Positions 10,201 through 21,800 of a stretch of 64,000 nucleotides of DNA are shown one piece after another. Origin of the DNA: Anaerocolumna sp. AGMB13025 (GTDB lineage Bacteria > Bacillota > Clostridia > Lachnospirales > Lachnospiraceae); contig NZ_CP121445.1 of the NCBI RefSeq assembly GCF_029689925.1, positions 4,448,501 to 4,512,500 on the forward strand. Reading direction: 5' to 3'. The translations under genes and the position numbers were made by a program. Under the pieces are notes generated by a model, which saw only the letters and a program-made list of their open reading frames with translations, searched no databases and was not told the origin of the DNA. Position 1 is the first letter of the stretch; each line of letters opens with the position of its first letter.

Positions 10201-12876
10201 TGTAATGCCGAAAAACAGAGGGTCAAACATATCATAATCTGATAGGAAGCCCCCCCATTTACTATAAGTTTTGCTTTTTATACCCTTTTCCTTGTTGTAA
10301 TATTTTTGATAATCCCAGCGTTTTGGAGGGATTTCTGTAATACAGTCTATTCCCTTTTTCAGGTTTTCCCAAAATTCCTCCAGGTTCTCAGCCATGGGGT
10401 ATTTACCGCTTATACCGATAACGGCAATATCATTGTCATTCCGGATACTGTTTATGTTATCGCTGTTCGTGCTATTGCTATTTGTGTTATTGTTGTTTGT
10501 ATTATTACTGTTTATTTTATTACTGTTCGGAATATTGCTGTTCGTAACATTGCCGTTCGTATTAATGTTTCTTATATTGTTATTTGTAATATTACTGTCT
10601 GTATTACTATTAAATGTGGTATTACTACCTGTATCATTGATATTTGAGTTATTGCGGCTTGGATTATTACGATTTACATTGTTGCTGACGACATTTCTAT
10701 TGGCGTCATTACTGCTTACAGGTACATTGAAAAATCGGTTTTTCCCGAGAATCTTCTCCTCTTTTACGTGTTTTTCCTGTATAGGAGCAGTTGCTTTGTT
10801 ACTTATAGAAGCTGCGTGATTGTTGTGAAGCAATTTATCCAGGATGATTTCTTTATAATTTTCCTCAAAGTATTGTACCAGTTCATGGAGGTTCTGATAT
10901 TCAAAAAACAATGTTTTTGAGATAGGGCCAAAATCTTTTTCAATCTGATTTGTCATTTTTACTATGGACATGGAATTAATACCATACTTCTCCCATGGTT
11001 CCCCAGGATTAAAACTGCCCTCGGCTAACTTTAATTCTGCCGACAAAACCTTTATCAAATAGATCTCTGTGGCTTTACTCAAATCATAAGAAGTTATTAC
11101 ACCATCGGCTTTAGGCGGCTCTGCCGCTTTTTTCTCTTCATTTAGAAGCCCACTTATTACTTTATGTTTCTCTGCTTCTGCCTCTACAACAATTACCTGT
11201 TCATAAGGACTGTTAAGAGCTCTTAGTAAAACTTCCATTCCTTTTTCGTCATTAATTGAAAGCATTCCGTAGTTTTCCAATAACCACTCTTTTTGCTGCT
11301 GTTCAATCTGCATACCGCCATTCTCCCATAAGGGCCAGTTAATGGCTCTGATTCTGGTGTCCGGAAATTCCTTTGCCAAATATACCGCGTAATTATCTAC
11401 GAAAGCATTGGCATAAGAATAATCGATTTGGCCGACATTACCGAATATACTTGCCAATCCGGAAAAGAACACAATAAAGTCCAGGGGATACCCCTTTAAC
11501 TTTTCGCTCAAATATACGGAACCATAAATTTTAGGACCTAATACTTCTTCAATGGTTTCCTTCTTCTTATTAAGTGCCAGGGTATCATTAAGTACCCCGG
11601 CACAATGAAAGATTCCATTGATTTGTCCGAATTTAGCCCTACATTCTTTCAACAGGTAATCAATATCTTCCTCTTTCCTTAAGTCGGAACGAATATAGAC
11701 AACATCGGCTCCAAGTCTTTTTAATTCTTCCAATCCCTGTTTTTTGGAATCATTTAAAATGGTGCGACCCGTAAGAACAATATTTCCATGAAAAGTTTCT
11801 GCCAGATAACGGGCTATAATCCTTCCGATTCCACCGGCACCGCCTGTGATTATATAAGTTCCTTTCTTCTTTACCGGTACCCCGCTTTCTTGTAAATTGG
11901 GTAATTGGATTTCACGAAACTTCCTAATAAATCTTCTATCCCCGTTATAATTAATCTCTGTCTCGCTCTGGTCACTTAGCAGCTCTCCGGTTATGATTTT
12001 AAGCATAGAAATAGGATTATCATTTTCTTCCTGGGTTGCAGTTTCTTTCTGGGAAGCAGTTTCCTCCTTGAATGCAGTTTTACTCTGGTATGTAGTCTCT
12101 TCCAGGAGTGTAGTTGATTCCTGGAATGTAGTTTCTTCCTGGAATGCAGTCTCTTCCTGGAATGCAGTTGATTCCATGTCCACAGCTATGACTTTAAATT
12201 TATAATTGGGATTTTCTAAATGTATTGTTTTCGCAAATCCGCTTACTGCCTCATATAACGGTTCTGTTTTGCCCCTGGTGTTATAGATAAAGAGTACCTT
12301 AAGCTGATTTTTTATTTTTAACTGCAATAAGGTCTGGGTAATAAACAGCAAAGAATAAAAGCTTACTTCAAGCTGATTTCTAACTTTAGTTTCTTCCGCA
12401 TGAAACTGTTCTTTTGCCCATAAATGAACGATTCTTTCCGGCAAAATATCCTCATCCAGCAAATTTTCGAATAACCGGTTATAATCTCCTTTATCCGATG
12501 GATTAATTTCATAGGTATAGGCATCAAATTTATAAAATTTTTCTCCGGGTGTTACAAGGATAACAGGAGAGGCTTCCAATTCCGGATCAGCAATGAAAGC
12601 ATTTCTTATTTCACCGTTGTAGTCGAATAGGATCATATTATTAAACATATGATTTCTTTGATTCTCATTTTCTTGAAACGCTACGCTTTGATTCAGGATT
12701 AATTCACTTTCCTCCCACCAGCCTTCATATGTTTTCGTAACCGAATGAGAGTCCGTGTTTTTCACTTCGTTAAATGACTTATTTTCTTTCAGTAAACTTA
12801 AGCCTTCCTTAGCAGTAATTTTTTTCTCTACTATCATCTTTAATATTTCACTTCTACTAAGTTTCTCCTCAATCAT
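7204..12876 (-). CDS. PKS-4: KR-ACP-KS(with ACP-like insert)-ECH
   Basis: Polyketide synthase of 1,890 residues with no AT. It starts with GGAGGAAGCCA then ATG, overlapping the PKS-3 stop by 8 bp. A short helical N-terminus (EILKMIVEKKITAKEG) resembles a docking segment. A KR follows (GGAGGIG near residue 340), split by a repeat, then ACP (Ser635 in YGINSMS), an Asn-rich linker and KS (Cys984 in DTMCSSSL; EAHGTGT; NIGH). The post-KS linker carries an ACP-like insert with Met1334 at the Ser position. The C-terminus is an enoyl-CoA hydratase domain (about 1560-1810) with GHAAGGGLLFG and YGFTPGMGATYIL, most like the ECH2 decarboxylase of beta-branching cassettes. The KR-ACP completes the KS-DH end of PKS-3; KS-ECH hands over to the tandem ACPs of PKS-5. 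Confidence 0.95.
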   Translation of the reverse strand: MIEEKLSRSEILKMIVEKKITAKEGLSLLKENKSFNEVKNTDSHSVTKTYEGWWEESELILNQSVAFQENENQRNHMFNNMILFDYNGEIRNAFIADPELEASPVILVTPGEKFYKFDAYTYEINPSDKGDYNRLFENLLDEDILPERIVHLWAKEQFHAEETKVRNQLEVSFYSLLFITQTLLQLKIKNQLKVLFIYNTRGKTEPLYEAVSGFAKTIHLENPNYKFKVIAVDMESTAFQEETAFQEETTFQESTTLLEETTYQSKTAFKEETASQKETATQEENDNPISMLKIITGELLSDQSETEINYNGDRRFIRKFREIQLPNLQESGVPVKKKGTYIITGGAGGIGRIIARYLAETFHGNIVLTGRTILNDSKKQGLEELKRLGADVVYIRSDLRKEEDIDYLLKECRAKFGQINGIFHCAGVLNDTLALNKKKETIEEVLGPKIYGSVYLSEKLKGYPLDFIVFFSGLASIFGNVGQIDYSYANAFVDNYAVYLAKEFPDTRIRAINWPLWENGGMQIEQQQKEWLLENYGMLSINDEKGMEVLLRALNSPYEQVIVVEAEAEKHKVISGLLNEEKKAAEPPKADGVITSYDLSKATEIYLIKVLSAELKLAEGSFNPGEPWEKYGINSMSIVKMTNQIEKDFGPISKTLFFEYQNLHELVQYFEENYKEIILDKLLHNNHAASISNKATAPIQEKHVKEEKILGKNRFFNVPVSSNDANRNVVSNNVNRNNPSRNNSNINDTGSNTTFNSNTDSNITNNNIRNINTNGNVTNSNIPNSNKINSNNTNNNNTNSNSTNSDNINSIRNDNDIAVIGISGKYPMAENLEEFWENLKKGIDCITEIPPKRWDYQKYYNKEKGIKSKTYSKWGGFLSDYDMFDPLFFGITPRDAEMMDPQERLFLEVTWEAMEDAGYNLEKLKKYEIGVYVGVMYGHYQMFGAEETLYGNPMALSSSYASIANRVSYTFDLTGPSIAIDTMCSSSLTTIHLACESIHRGECQMAVAGGVNLTIHPTKHQYLCANNFASTDGRCRSFGEGGDGYVPGEGVGALLLKSLSQAEADGDHIYAVIRGSSINHGGRTNGYTVPNPKKQSDLIVKTLEKAHINPRTISYLEAHGTGTSLGDPIEITGLTKSFTKYTKEKQYCAIGSVKSNIGHAEAAAGIAGITKIILQMKHKQLVPSLHSEITNPNIDFENTPFYVQRSCSNWVPPTIEIDGEVKNCPRIAGISAFGAGGSNAHIILEEYVEKEQAAGQVTAKPQLIILSARNKDRLKQYAKALCLHLENAGSQPEAGDSAIPWVRSFVCELIAELIQVEALEIDNEGVFSEMNLDMVKLNLLVERINQKLNVDLSVREVLQNPSVDSTASYLYSKYPKQLKKYSQSGEIQETGYIWSQQINMRDLAYTLQTGREEKDYRLAVIAAEGKELHEKLRDYMNDRNETFSFITGSAVEKKEFFKEDSLDSYITESIQNENLINLAKLWVTGTKIDWNLLYGEKKPKVMSLPVYPFEKKRYWYNSFQKKPEAEDRMLKESSLKESSQVTIPDTQSEAAPNGFETELDFKYAESNYKGNEVSLQVIDESIALITMQDEKNRNMFAENLVLGLMAKFAQVKKDPRIKSIIVTGYGNIFSMGGTQEQLLNIANQKNSFTDAPFLYRGLLEAPVPVITAIQGHAAGGGLLFGLFGDIVIMAKEGIYSAVFAKYGFTPGMGATYILKEKFGINLSSEMMYTAKSYSGEELFQKGAKVTFTNSKDVLKEALNIARSLSEKPLITLKILKSNLSGRILRELPEYIRQENLMHRQTFTNPEVKERIRHFYLEDKDFNGALKPGGEKKVTVDNKIKLAAFVDLPETENKYEDVSAAALDNMLEALEAGEITPEEAVLFRQRDERII
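8735..8990 (-). other. ACP-like insert without the phosphopantetheine serine (in PKS-4)
   Basis: Between the usual post-KS linker pieces (LSARNKDRLKQYA before, MRDLAYTLQTGRE after) lie about 85 extra residues with an ACP-like pattern: a helix-1 ELIAELI segment, FSEMNLDMVKL where FxxxGxDSxxx is expected, then ERINQKLNVDLSV and a YLYSKYP end. Met1334 sits where Ser should be, so it cannot be pantetheinylated if the alignment is right. The homology is inferred by eye. Confidence 0.6.
10435..10720 (-). repeat. 15-bp Asn-rich in-frame repeat, ACP-KS linker of PKS-4
   Basis: About 15 pentad units such as NSNNT, NNNNT and NSNST separate the ACP from the KS. The linker is nearly pure Asn/Ser/Thr/Ile. 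Copies are imperfect, with a 15-bp period. Confidence 0.9.
12035..12175 (-). repeat. 18-bp in-frame repeat inside the KR of PKS-4
   Basis: About seven or eight TAFQEE-like hexads lie between the KR structural and catalytic halves, the same position as the repeats in the KRs of PKS-3 and PKS-5. Confidence 0.9.
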
Positions 12877-15800
12877 TGGCTTCCTCCATCATTTTTTCCA
12901 CTTCCCATGCCGTTAAGGTTCCGTTTTCCAATTGTTTTAACAGCTCTAAGGTATCATCCTTATCTTTTTCTGTCTTAAGTTCCCTTATATTGTAACCATC
13001 AATTATAGCAAGGATTTCACCTTTCTTATTGGTAATGGTAATATAAAAAGTAAAAGAGTTATTCTTAATGGATTCATTTACTTTAATTACATGGGCGTAA
13101 CACTCTGTTTCTAAAGGGTTCAGGAGTTTTATTTCCTGAATTAAAAAGGGAACAAAGGCAGCTTTGGAATCAATATCCAGATAAGCAGCTAATCCGATGG
13201 CTGTCTGCAAAGCTCCGTCAAGTATGGAGGGATGGATTCCGTAATCATGAAATCCTTCGGCAAGGGCAGCCGGAAGTTTAAGATATGCCAGTGCTTCTCC
13301 GGAATTGCTGTAAAGCTCTTGTATTACCTGAAAGATTTGTCCGTAATTCAGACCCCTAGCTTGAAAAGAGGCATAACATGAATCTCCCGTTACAACCCTG
13401 TCACATCTTTTCTTAATCACATCTAACTCTATCTTATTATTTAAATGTAACTCCTCCTGCATATCTTCTTCAAAATCCAGTATCCCCTGGGCATGTGTCA
13501 ATCGTGCTCCGCTGTCTTTTGTATAGATTTCAAATGCCACTTGACCATCTTCAATACTTAGTCCCAGATTGACTTCTTTGCTGTCCGTAATGATAATCGG
13601 TGTTCCCCAAATAAGATTCTTAAAACCCATTACCGGTAATTCAGCTGCTATTTCACCGCCTGCACGGACCATTTCAATATAAGCTGCACCCGGCATAATT
13701 TTTTTACCGTTTATTTGATGGTCTTTTATGAAACCTTCCTTCCCGCAAAACAGTGTTGTATATTTTTGTTCCTTCAGCGTTGAAGTATTTTGCCCAATCA
13801 ATGGATGAATCCGAAGGGACTTATTGTTTTTATCTGCTTTTACGACCGGCTGGCTTTCTATCCAATATCTATCCCTGGCGAAAGGATAGGTAGGCAGTGA
13901 AACTTTTTTATATTTTTTCGAATTATATAATAAGCCCCATTCCAAGGAATATCCCTTAACATATAATTCTCCCAAAAATACAAGCTTCTGCTTATATTCA
14001 GAATCCCCAGACAGTATTACACTAAGTTCTTCTAATACTTCATTGCCGGACTTTTGAACCTCTGGTTCCGGTCTGAAATTATTGCTGATATAATCACCTG
14101 AAATCATTTTGCTGTCCGGTGAATGACCAATTGCCAGTTCCAGTTCCTGAACCAATTCATCTGTGGTTTTAACAATATAGGCTGCCCGGTAAGAAAAATG
14201 GCTTCTTCCAGCCATCAAGGTGTATGCAATATCTTCCAGGGAGTGAGCCTTTTTATCTGCTTCCAGCCAACTTACCATATCTGTTAACTTAGACTTTAAT
14301 GCTTGTTCTGTTTTTGCAGACAAAGCCACGATATGATATGGTAAAGATATTGGTTTCTTAACCGGCTCGCCCGTATATTCTTTCATTACCATATGGCTGT
14401 TTGTGCCGCTGATACCAAAGGCACTGATTGCGGCCGTTCTTGGTATTCCATCCGTTGCCATCCATGGTTTTAATTCCGTATTTACATATACCGGGCTGTC
14501 CTTAAATGAGATTAACTCATTACCGGTTTCATAATTTATACTTGGCACAAGTTTTTTATATTTCATACAAAGCAGGACTTTAATTAGACTTGCCATTCCC
14601 GAGGCTTCCAGAGCATGACCGATATTTGCCTTTACGGCTCCAATTGCACAGAATTGTTTTTTATCCGTAAATTTAGCAAAAGCTTCACTGAGGGCTTCTA
14701 TTTCAATGGGATCTCCCAGCTTTGTCCCTGTACCGTGTGCCTCAATATAACTTATATTTTCCGGGTTTATCTTATATTTACTATAAACTTCATATTCCAG
14801 TGCAGCCTGGGAAGGTGCGCTGGGTGCGGTGATCCCGTTACTTTTTCCATCCTGATTAATTCCAGTACCAACAATTACGCTATAGATTTGGTCACCGTCT
14901 TCTATGGCTTTATCAAGCTTTTTAAGAACCACTGCCCCGACTCCTTCCGCAGGAATAAAACCGTCTGCCTTATTATCAAAAGGACGGCATTTATCCTGAT
15001 AGGAAAGCATTCCCGTACTGCTTGCGATTGTATGGAAATATGGAGTCGGAAAAACATTGACCCCGCCAGCTATTGCTATTTCCGAATCTCCCGTTATAAC
15101 ACTAGCACAGGCCTGGTGCAGAGCAACTAATGAAGAGGAGCAGGCAGTCGTCACTACCACACTGGGTCCCCTCAAATTCAGTAAATAGGATATCCTGGCA
15201 GACAGAATGGGCAGGGTATTGCCGGTAAATACATAATTGCTTTTATCGATGCCGCTCTCTTCAATCAGCTGCATATAATAGCTGTCATTGCAGCCTACAT
15301 AGACTCCGCATTTCCTTTCATCCAGATATTCATCTGAAAATCCCGCATCCTCCAAAGCCTTCCAGGCTTCCTGCAAAAAGAGCCTTTGCTGTGGGTCCAT
15401 TAACTCGGCTTCTCTGGGTGAAATATTAAAGAATAAAGGATCAAACTTATCGGCATCCGCTAACATGCCTGATGTTTTTATATAACTCTTGTTGGGAACT
15501 TGAGGGTCGGGATCATAAAAGCTATCTAATTCCCACCGGTCAATTTCTGCAACTGAATTCTTTCCGCGACATAAATTCTCCCAATACTCAGTCAAGGTGG
15601 CTGCTCCCGGGAACATACCGGATACGCCGACTATGGCAATATTCATGGACGGATCATCTGATGACAGTTTATTTCTGGAGGGATTATCTATAGATGAATA
15701 TTTTCTCTTGTCCACACCGGAATCGGTATATTTGGCTTCTCCGCTGTTTCTGACTTCTCCGCTATTTCCGGCTTCTTCGATGTTTCTGACTTCTCCACTG

Positions 15801-18800
15801 TTTCTGGCTTCTCCACTGTCTCTGGCTTCTTTACTGTTTCTGGCTTCTTCACTGTTTCTGGATTTTTCACTGTCTATGGTTTTTTCACTGTCTGTGCCTT
15901 CTGCCTTTCCGTTACTTTGAACTTCTACTGACTTATTTGATTCCAAATCCATATGTATCTGATCTTTGTATTTTTTTAATATGAATTCTTTTAATTTTAT
16001 TGTAGTAGGATAATTAAACAAGGCAGTGGAATTAAGCTCGATTCCAAGTTTTTCACTGATTCTGTTGATAATCTGTCCGGACAAGATGGAATCCACACCA
16101 TACTCCTTATAAGGTGTATTAATATCCAATTCCCCTTTGTTGATCTTTAATACTGCCGCCAAGCAGTCCAGTATAGCAGCTTCAATAAATTGACCCACGT
16201 CCTTAATATCCTTTTGTGTAATGTTTAAAGATGAGTCAGAACTTTTCTGATCCTGTTCCCCAGTTTTCAGTTGTTTTAATACCGGGCTTTTTCTCTCACC
16301 TTTTTTTACGGGAAGTTTGACCTCACCGTCACTTTCGGAAACAATGACATTTTGATGTAAGCGAATGTCCTCCTTATCAGGCTGCCCGAATTGTTTTACA
16401 TTGCTGTAGCCCTCTTCCAGTAAAAGATTTCTCCACATTTCATTGCTCAGTAAAGGTGAGCCTTTCATACGGCTGCTTTCATCTTCAAATAACCACCAGC
16501 CATCCAACAGCCCAAAGGTTAAGGTGGCAACTTCTTCTACTTTTGTATTTTCATTTAAAATCAGCCACCCGTTCTTCTTAAGCAGAGTTTTTGCGTTTTT
16601 AACCGTATTATTGATATTGATTGTGGCATGTAAAACATTTGTTGCAATAATCATATCAAACTCTCCCGGTAAATATCCCTGGGACAGAATATCTTTCTCG
16701 ATATTTAAGTACTGAAACCTGACATAAGGATTCTCTGCTCCAAAGGATTCTTCTCCATATTTTAGAAAGGCCTCTGATATATCCGTAAAATCATATTGCA
16801 GTCTTTCGCCGTATTTCCTGATTCCTTCAAAAACAGTGCGGCTGGTTCCTCCTGTACCGGCACCGATTTCCAATATCTTAATCGTTTCATTGCCAGAAAG
16901 ACTCTTTAAGCGGCTCTCGATATAAGAGTTCACTGCCCAGGTAATAACTTCATTCATATAATCCGACACTTCATTTCCATTATAGATTCTCTCCACCAGT
17001 TTCATTGAAGAATCCGGAAATACAATATCCGTGGCCGGGCATTCTCCCCTTAATATTTCCCAGAAATGTCTGGAGCAAGTCCATAATAACTCCATATAAG
17101 GGATAACAATCGGATAAAGCTTTAATAAATTATCCTTTTCTTCCTCTATCCTAGATAACCGGCTTTTTAAGACTTCATTTTCTATCCATCCGGTTGCTGT
17201 ATAAGTATCACCTTCCCTAGGAACAATAACACCATCCTTTTCTAAAATAGAGAACATACTGTCAAACAGCCTGTTGTACTTTTCTATAATATGTAATTCC
17301 TTTTTCATATTTTCCAGACTGTAATACTGTTCTTTTTGTGTAAATATGCCCTTCTTTTGAAATGCATCTAATAATATTAAAAGTGTAAATTTTCTTAATT
17401 CCCGGAAGGATTCATCTATTGTTTGAAGCCTGTCATGTCCTAATTCCGGCATATCTTCCTTAGATAATATACCTATACTTACCGGATTATCTTCCTGTTC
17501 CAAAGCAGATATATTAATATTAAAGTCTGTGCCTATACTTTTAAGCACCTCCTCACTTGCTTTGATTGCAAGTGTCTGTACCGCTTCTGACCTTAATATC
17601 CTCTCAATTCCGTCAATACCTTCCTGGGTTTGAATGGGATATATTCCGCTGGCAGAAAGCCTCCTGTTATATTCATCTCCTGCCACAATTCCAACTTCGC
17701 CCCAGTATCCCCAATTAATTAATTTAACGGGATAAGCTAACACCTCATTTTCATATAAAGCAAAGGAATCGGTAAAAGCACAAGCTGCTGCATAATTACT
17801 TTGACCCTGGTTTCCGAGAAACGTCTGGCCTGATGAAAAATACATTAAAAAGTCCAGTTCTTCCTCTTTTATCGCATTATGAAGAACTACACTACCCTTT
17901 ACTTTCGGTGCCAGAACCTGTTTTAGTGTCTCCTCTTCCATATTCCGAAGGGAGTGGTCTTGTAAAACAAGGGCGGAGTGGATTACTCCGTTTACTTTAC
18001 CGAATTTTGATTTGGCAGTCCGAATTACCTTTGCCATACTTTCAGGATCAGTTACATCTCCCTGAACATAGAGTGCTTCCCCTCCCCTGGCTTCTACCTT
18101 TTTTATCTTTTCTTCTATTTCCTGATTTATTTCCCTGCGTCCGGTAAGAACAAGCTTTCCGTGATATTTCTTAGCAATATGCAAGGACAGTTCCAGTCCT
18201 ATGCCGCCGGTTCCGCCGATTATGAGATAGACTCCACCTTCTTTCAATCCGGCAGTTTCCTGTTGAGACAAATTAACCGGATATATTTTACGGATATACC
18301 TGACATTATCCCTAATCGCCACTTCGGACTTACTGATTGAATGATTACCATTGATAATAGACTGTACTGCAAACTCTCCTTCTCTGGATACGGTATCTTT
18401 TCCGGACATGGTATCTTTTCCGGACACCGTATCTTTTCCGGAAAAGTCTATATTGAATAAATCTATATCAAATCCGCTTATCTGCCAGTCAGGGAACTCT
18501 TTCTCTGCTGATTTTGCCAAGCCATACGCACCTGCCGCATAGGGCAGACAACTCTCATCCGGTAATATTCTATGTACATTATTAGTTACCACTTTTAACG
18601 TGATACTGCGGGATTCGTATCCGTACTTTATCATAGCCTTAAAAAGCCGGTACAAGGCCATCACACTCTGTTCCTGAATCAAATCCAAATATTCCAACTG
18701 ATTGATATTAAGCTCTTTTGCGGTAATTCCACCGAAAAAGATAAAGGTGTCAACATCCTTTGCTTCCGACAGCAACTTTTCAAAGGAAGATTGGGAGGTA

Positions 18801-21800
18801 GTATCTAATATATACTCATTAGATGAAACTTTTTCCCACCGGGTATCTAATTTGGCTTTAATTACTTCCTGGTCTTTACATAATTTTTCCATCAAACTAC
18901 TGATTTCAACAGAAGCTTCACCAAAAATTATAAGAACTTTCTGTGACTTCCTAATACTGCCGGTTTTAAATTCAGACTCTTTCATACGTTCCCACTTAGG
19001 AATGTAAAAAAAGTTATTATCATCATTTACTACAGACAATTCATCGGACTTCTGTCCGTCATGATTCTTTTGCTGTACTATAACAGGCTTCGCCAGTGAA
19101 TATTCTTCCCTGGCAAACGGATAAGTCGGTATGGAAATAAGACAGGGTAATGTATCGGCAGAGTATAACCAGTTCCAGTCAATAGAAACACCCGATATCC
19201 ACAATTCGGCAAGCTTATCATATTCTCTGCCCTTAATTAAGGCCTTTACAAATTCCCCGCTTGCTGCTCCTTCAAAAACATCCTTGATCGTCAGGGATTT
19301 GGTATTACCCTGATAGAGATTTGGTATATATTCTTCCCCATTGATATAAGCCTGTAATTTCTTATTTACTTCTTTCAGGTCAGAAGCTACAATTGCGATT
19401 CTTTCCTGCATAGATTCACGGCCAATCTGCAGGGTATAGGCCATATCCTGAAACAGGCTGCCGGTGTCACCTTCACCGTTATTACTATGTGATTCAATAA
19501 AACGCTGGTGTTTTACCGCATACTGTTTTAGTTTCTTTTCGTCCCTGGCTGAAAAAACATAGATCTGCTGTGATAGATTTCCAGGGCTTACCGGTACGGC
19601 CGGTTTTATATACTCTTCTATTACAATGTGGGCATTGGAACCGCCGGCTCCAAAGGATGAGATTCCGGCTGTCAGGGGATATTCTTTTACCTCTCCGTTC
19701 AGCTTTAACGTACACCGTTTCCACGGCTCAAACTCCTGCTGTACCTTAAATGCGGTGCTGTTAAAGTCAATATTGGGATTTAATACATGTGAATGAAGAG
19801 AGGGAACCAGATATCCATATTTCATCTGTAACAGGATCTTGGTAATACCAGCAATACCGGCCGCACTTTCACAATGACCTATATTGGATTTTACCGACCC
19901 GATTCTGCAGAATTGTTTTTCCTCCGTATATTCACTGAATACTTTATTTAAACCGCTGATTTCAATGGGATCTCCAAGAGCCGTTCCTGTACCGTGGGCT
20001 TCTATATATCCGATTGTTCTGGGATTGATACCGGCTTTTTTATAGGTTCTGCGTACAACCACTGCCTGGGCATTGGGATTTGGTACCGTATAGCCGTTGG
20101 TTTTACCGCCATGATTGATGGCAGTGCTTTTAATTACGCCATAAATATGATCCCCGTCAGCCGCTGCCTTTTCTAAAGGTTTTAGTAATATGGCTCCTAC
20201 CCCTTCTCCCGGGACATAACCGTCTCCCCCGTCGCCAAAGCTCTCACAAAGGCCTTTGCTGGAAAGAAAATTATTTTGTCCTAAAAGCACGTATTTATTA
20301 GGATGAAGCGTTACATTGACACCCCCGGCAACCGCCATCTCGCAATCACCCTTTTGAAGACTCTGGCAGGCCAGATGTATAGCCGTTAAGGAAGAAGAGC
20401 ATAACGTATCCACTGCCATGCTTGGGCCGTGAAAATTAAAGAAATAAGAGACTCTGTTTGCAATGGAAGACAAACTTCCGTTTAACGCGATCATATTCCC
20501 CTGTGCCTGCTCCTGTACACCGTAGAACTGGTATTCTTCAAATAAAGCGCCTACAAAAACGCCTATGTTACCTTCCATACCATTTTCTTTGAAACGGCTG
20601 CAAGCCTCTTTTGTATACCCTGCATCTTCCAGGGTTTCGTGGACACAGGTAAGGAAAAGTCTCTCCTGAGGATCAATTATTTCGGCTTCATGGGGAGAGA
20701 TATTAAAAAATAAGGGATCAAACTCATAAACTCCGTCTAAAAATCCTCCCCACTTGGAATTTATCTTTCCTCCCTTATTTTTATCCTGGTCGTAATAAGC
20801 CTTATAGTCAAAACGGTTCTCTGGAATTTCCGTAATACAGTTTTTGCCTGTCTTCAGATTTTCCCAGTATTCGTTCAAATCCTCTGCCTTTGGATATTTA
20901 CCAGCAAGGCCTATAATAGCAATGTCGGAGAAACTATTTTTATCTTCTTTCCCTTCTTTTTCTTCCTGTTTTAAAGAAGCAAACCGCCTTTTCTGATTCT
21001 TTTTCTCAATTCCGGGTGTTATAAAAGGTATGTATTCTTCCTCATTTATAAGTTCTTTATCAAGACTTTTATTTAGGTTTTTATTAAGGTTTTTCTTGAG
21101 ATTTTCATTAAAGTTTGTATTATAATTTTCATTCATGTTTGTATTATAATTTCCATTCATGTTTGTACTATAATTTTCATTGAAGTCTGTATTAAGCACC
21201 TTATTAAACTCTGTATTAAGATCTTTACCATTCTCTTTATCCGAATTTATATCCAGATCCTTATTACTGCTACTACTTACCGTTCCCAAGATCTCTCTGA
21301 GTTTCTGATGGTGTTCCTCCATGAAATACCCGGTAATCTCTTCAATAGTCCTGTATTCAAAAAACAAGGTTTTCGGAAGTACTCCAAAAGCTTCCTCCAG
21401 TTTATTTGTCATCTGCATGATCATAACAGAGTCTATACCATACTCCTCCATAGGGACATCGTCTTCTATTTTATGCTTTGGCACCTTTAATTCTTCCGAT
21501 AACAGCTCTTTAAAATATAAAGTAACATTTTCTTTTGAAATAGCTGGTTCTGAGCTGCTATTACTGCTGGTTTTTTCCTGGACACCTAAAATTTCATTTA
21601 ATTTCAGCTGATACTCCGACATAAAATATTCGGTCAGCTCCCCAATGGTCTGATATTCAAAAAATAAAGTCTTAGGCAGGGTTCCAAAGGTTTCTTCCAA
21701 TTTCCCGGTCATTTGCATAACCATTACGGAATCGATCCCATATTCCTCCATTGGTACATCTTCTTCTATTTTATGTACCGGAACTTTTAGTTCCGCCGAC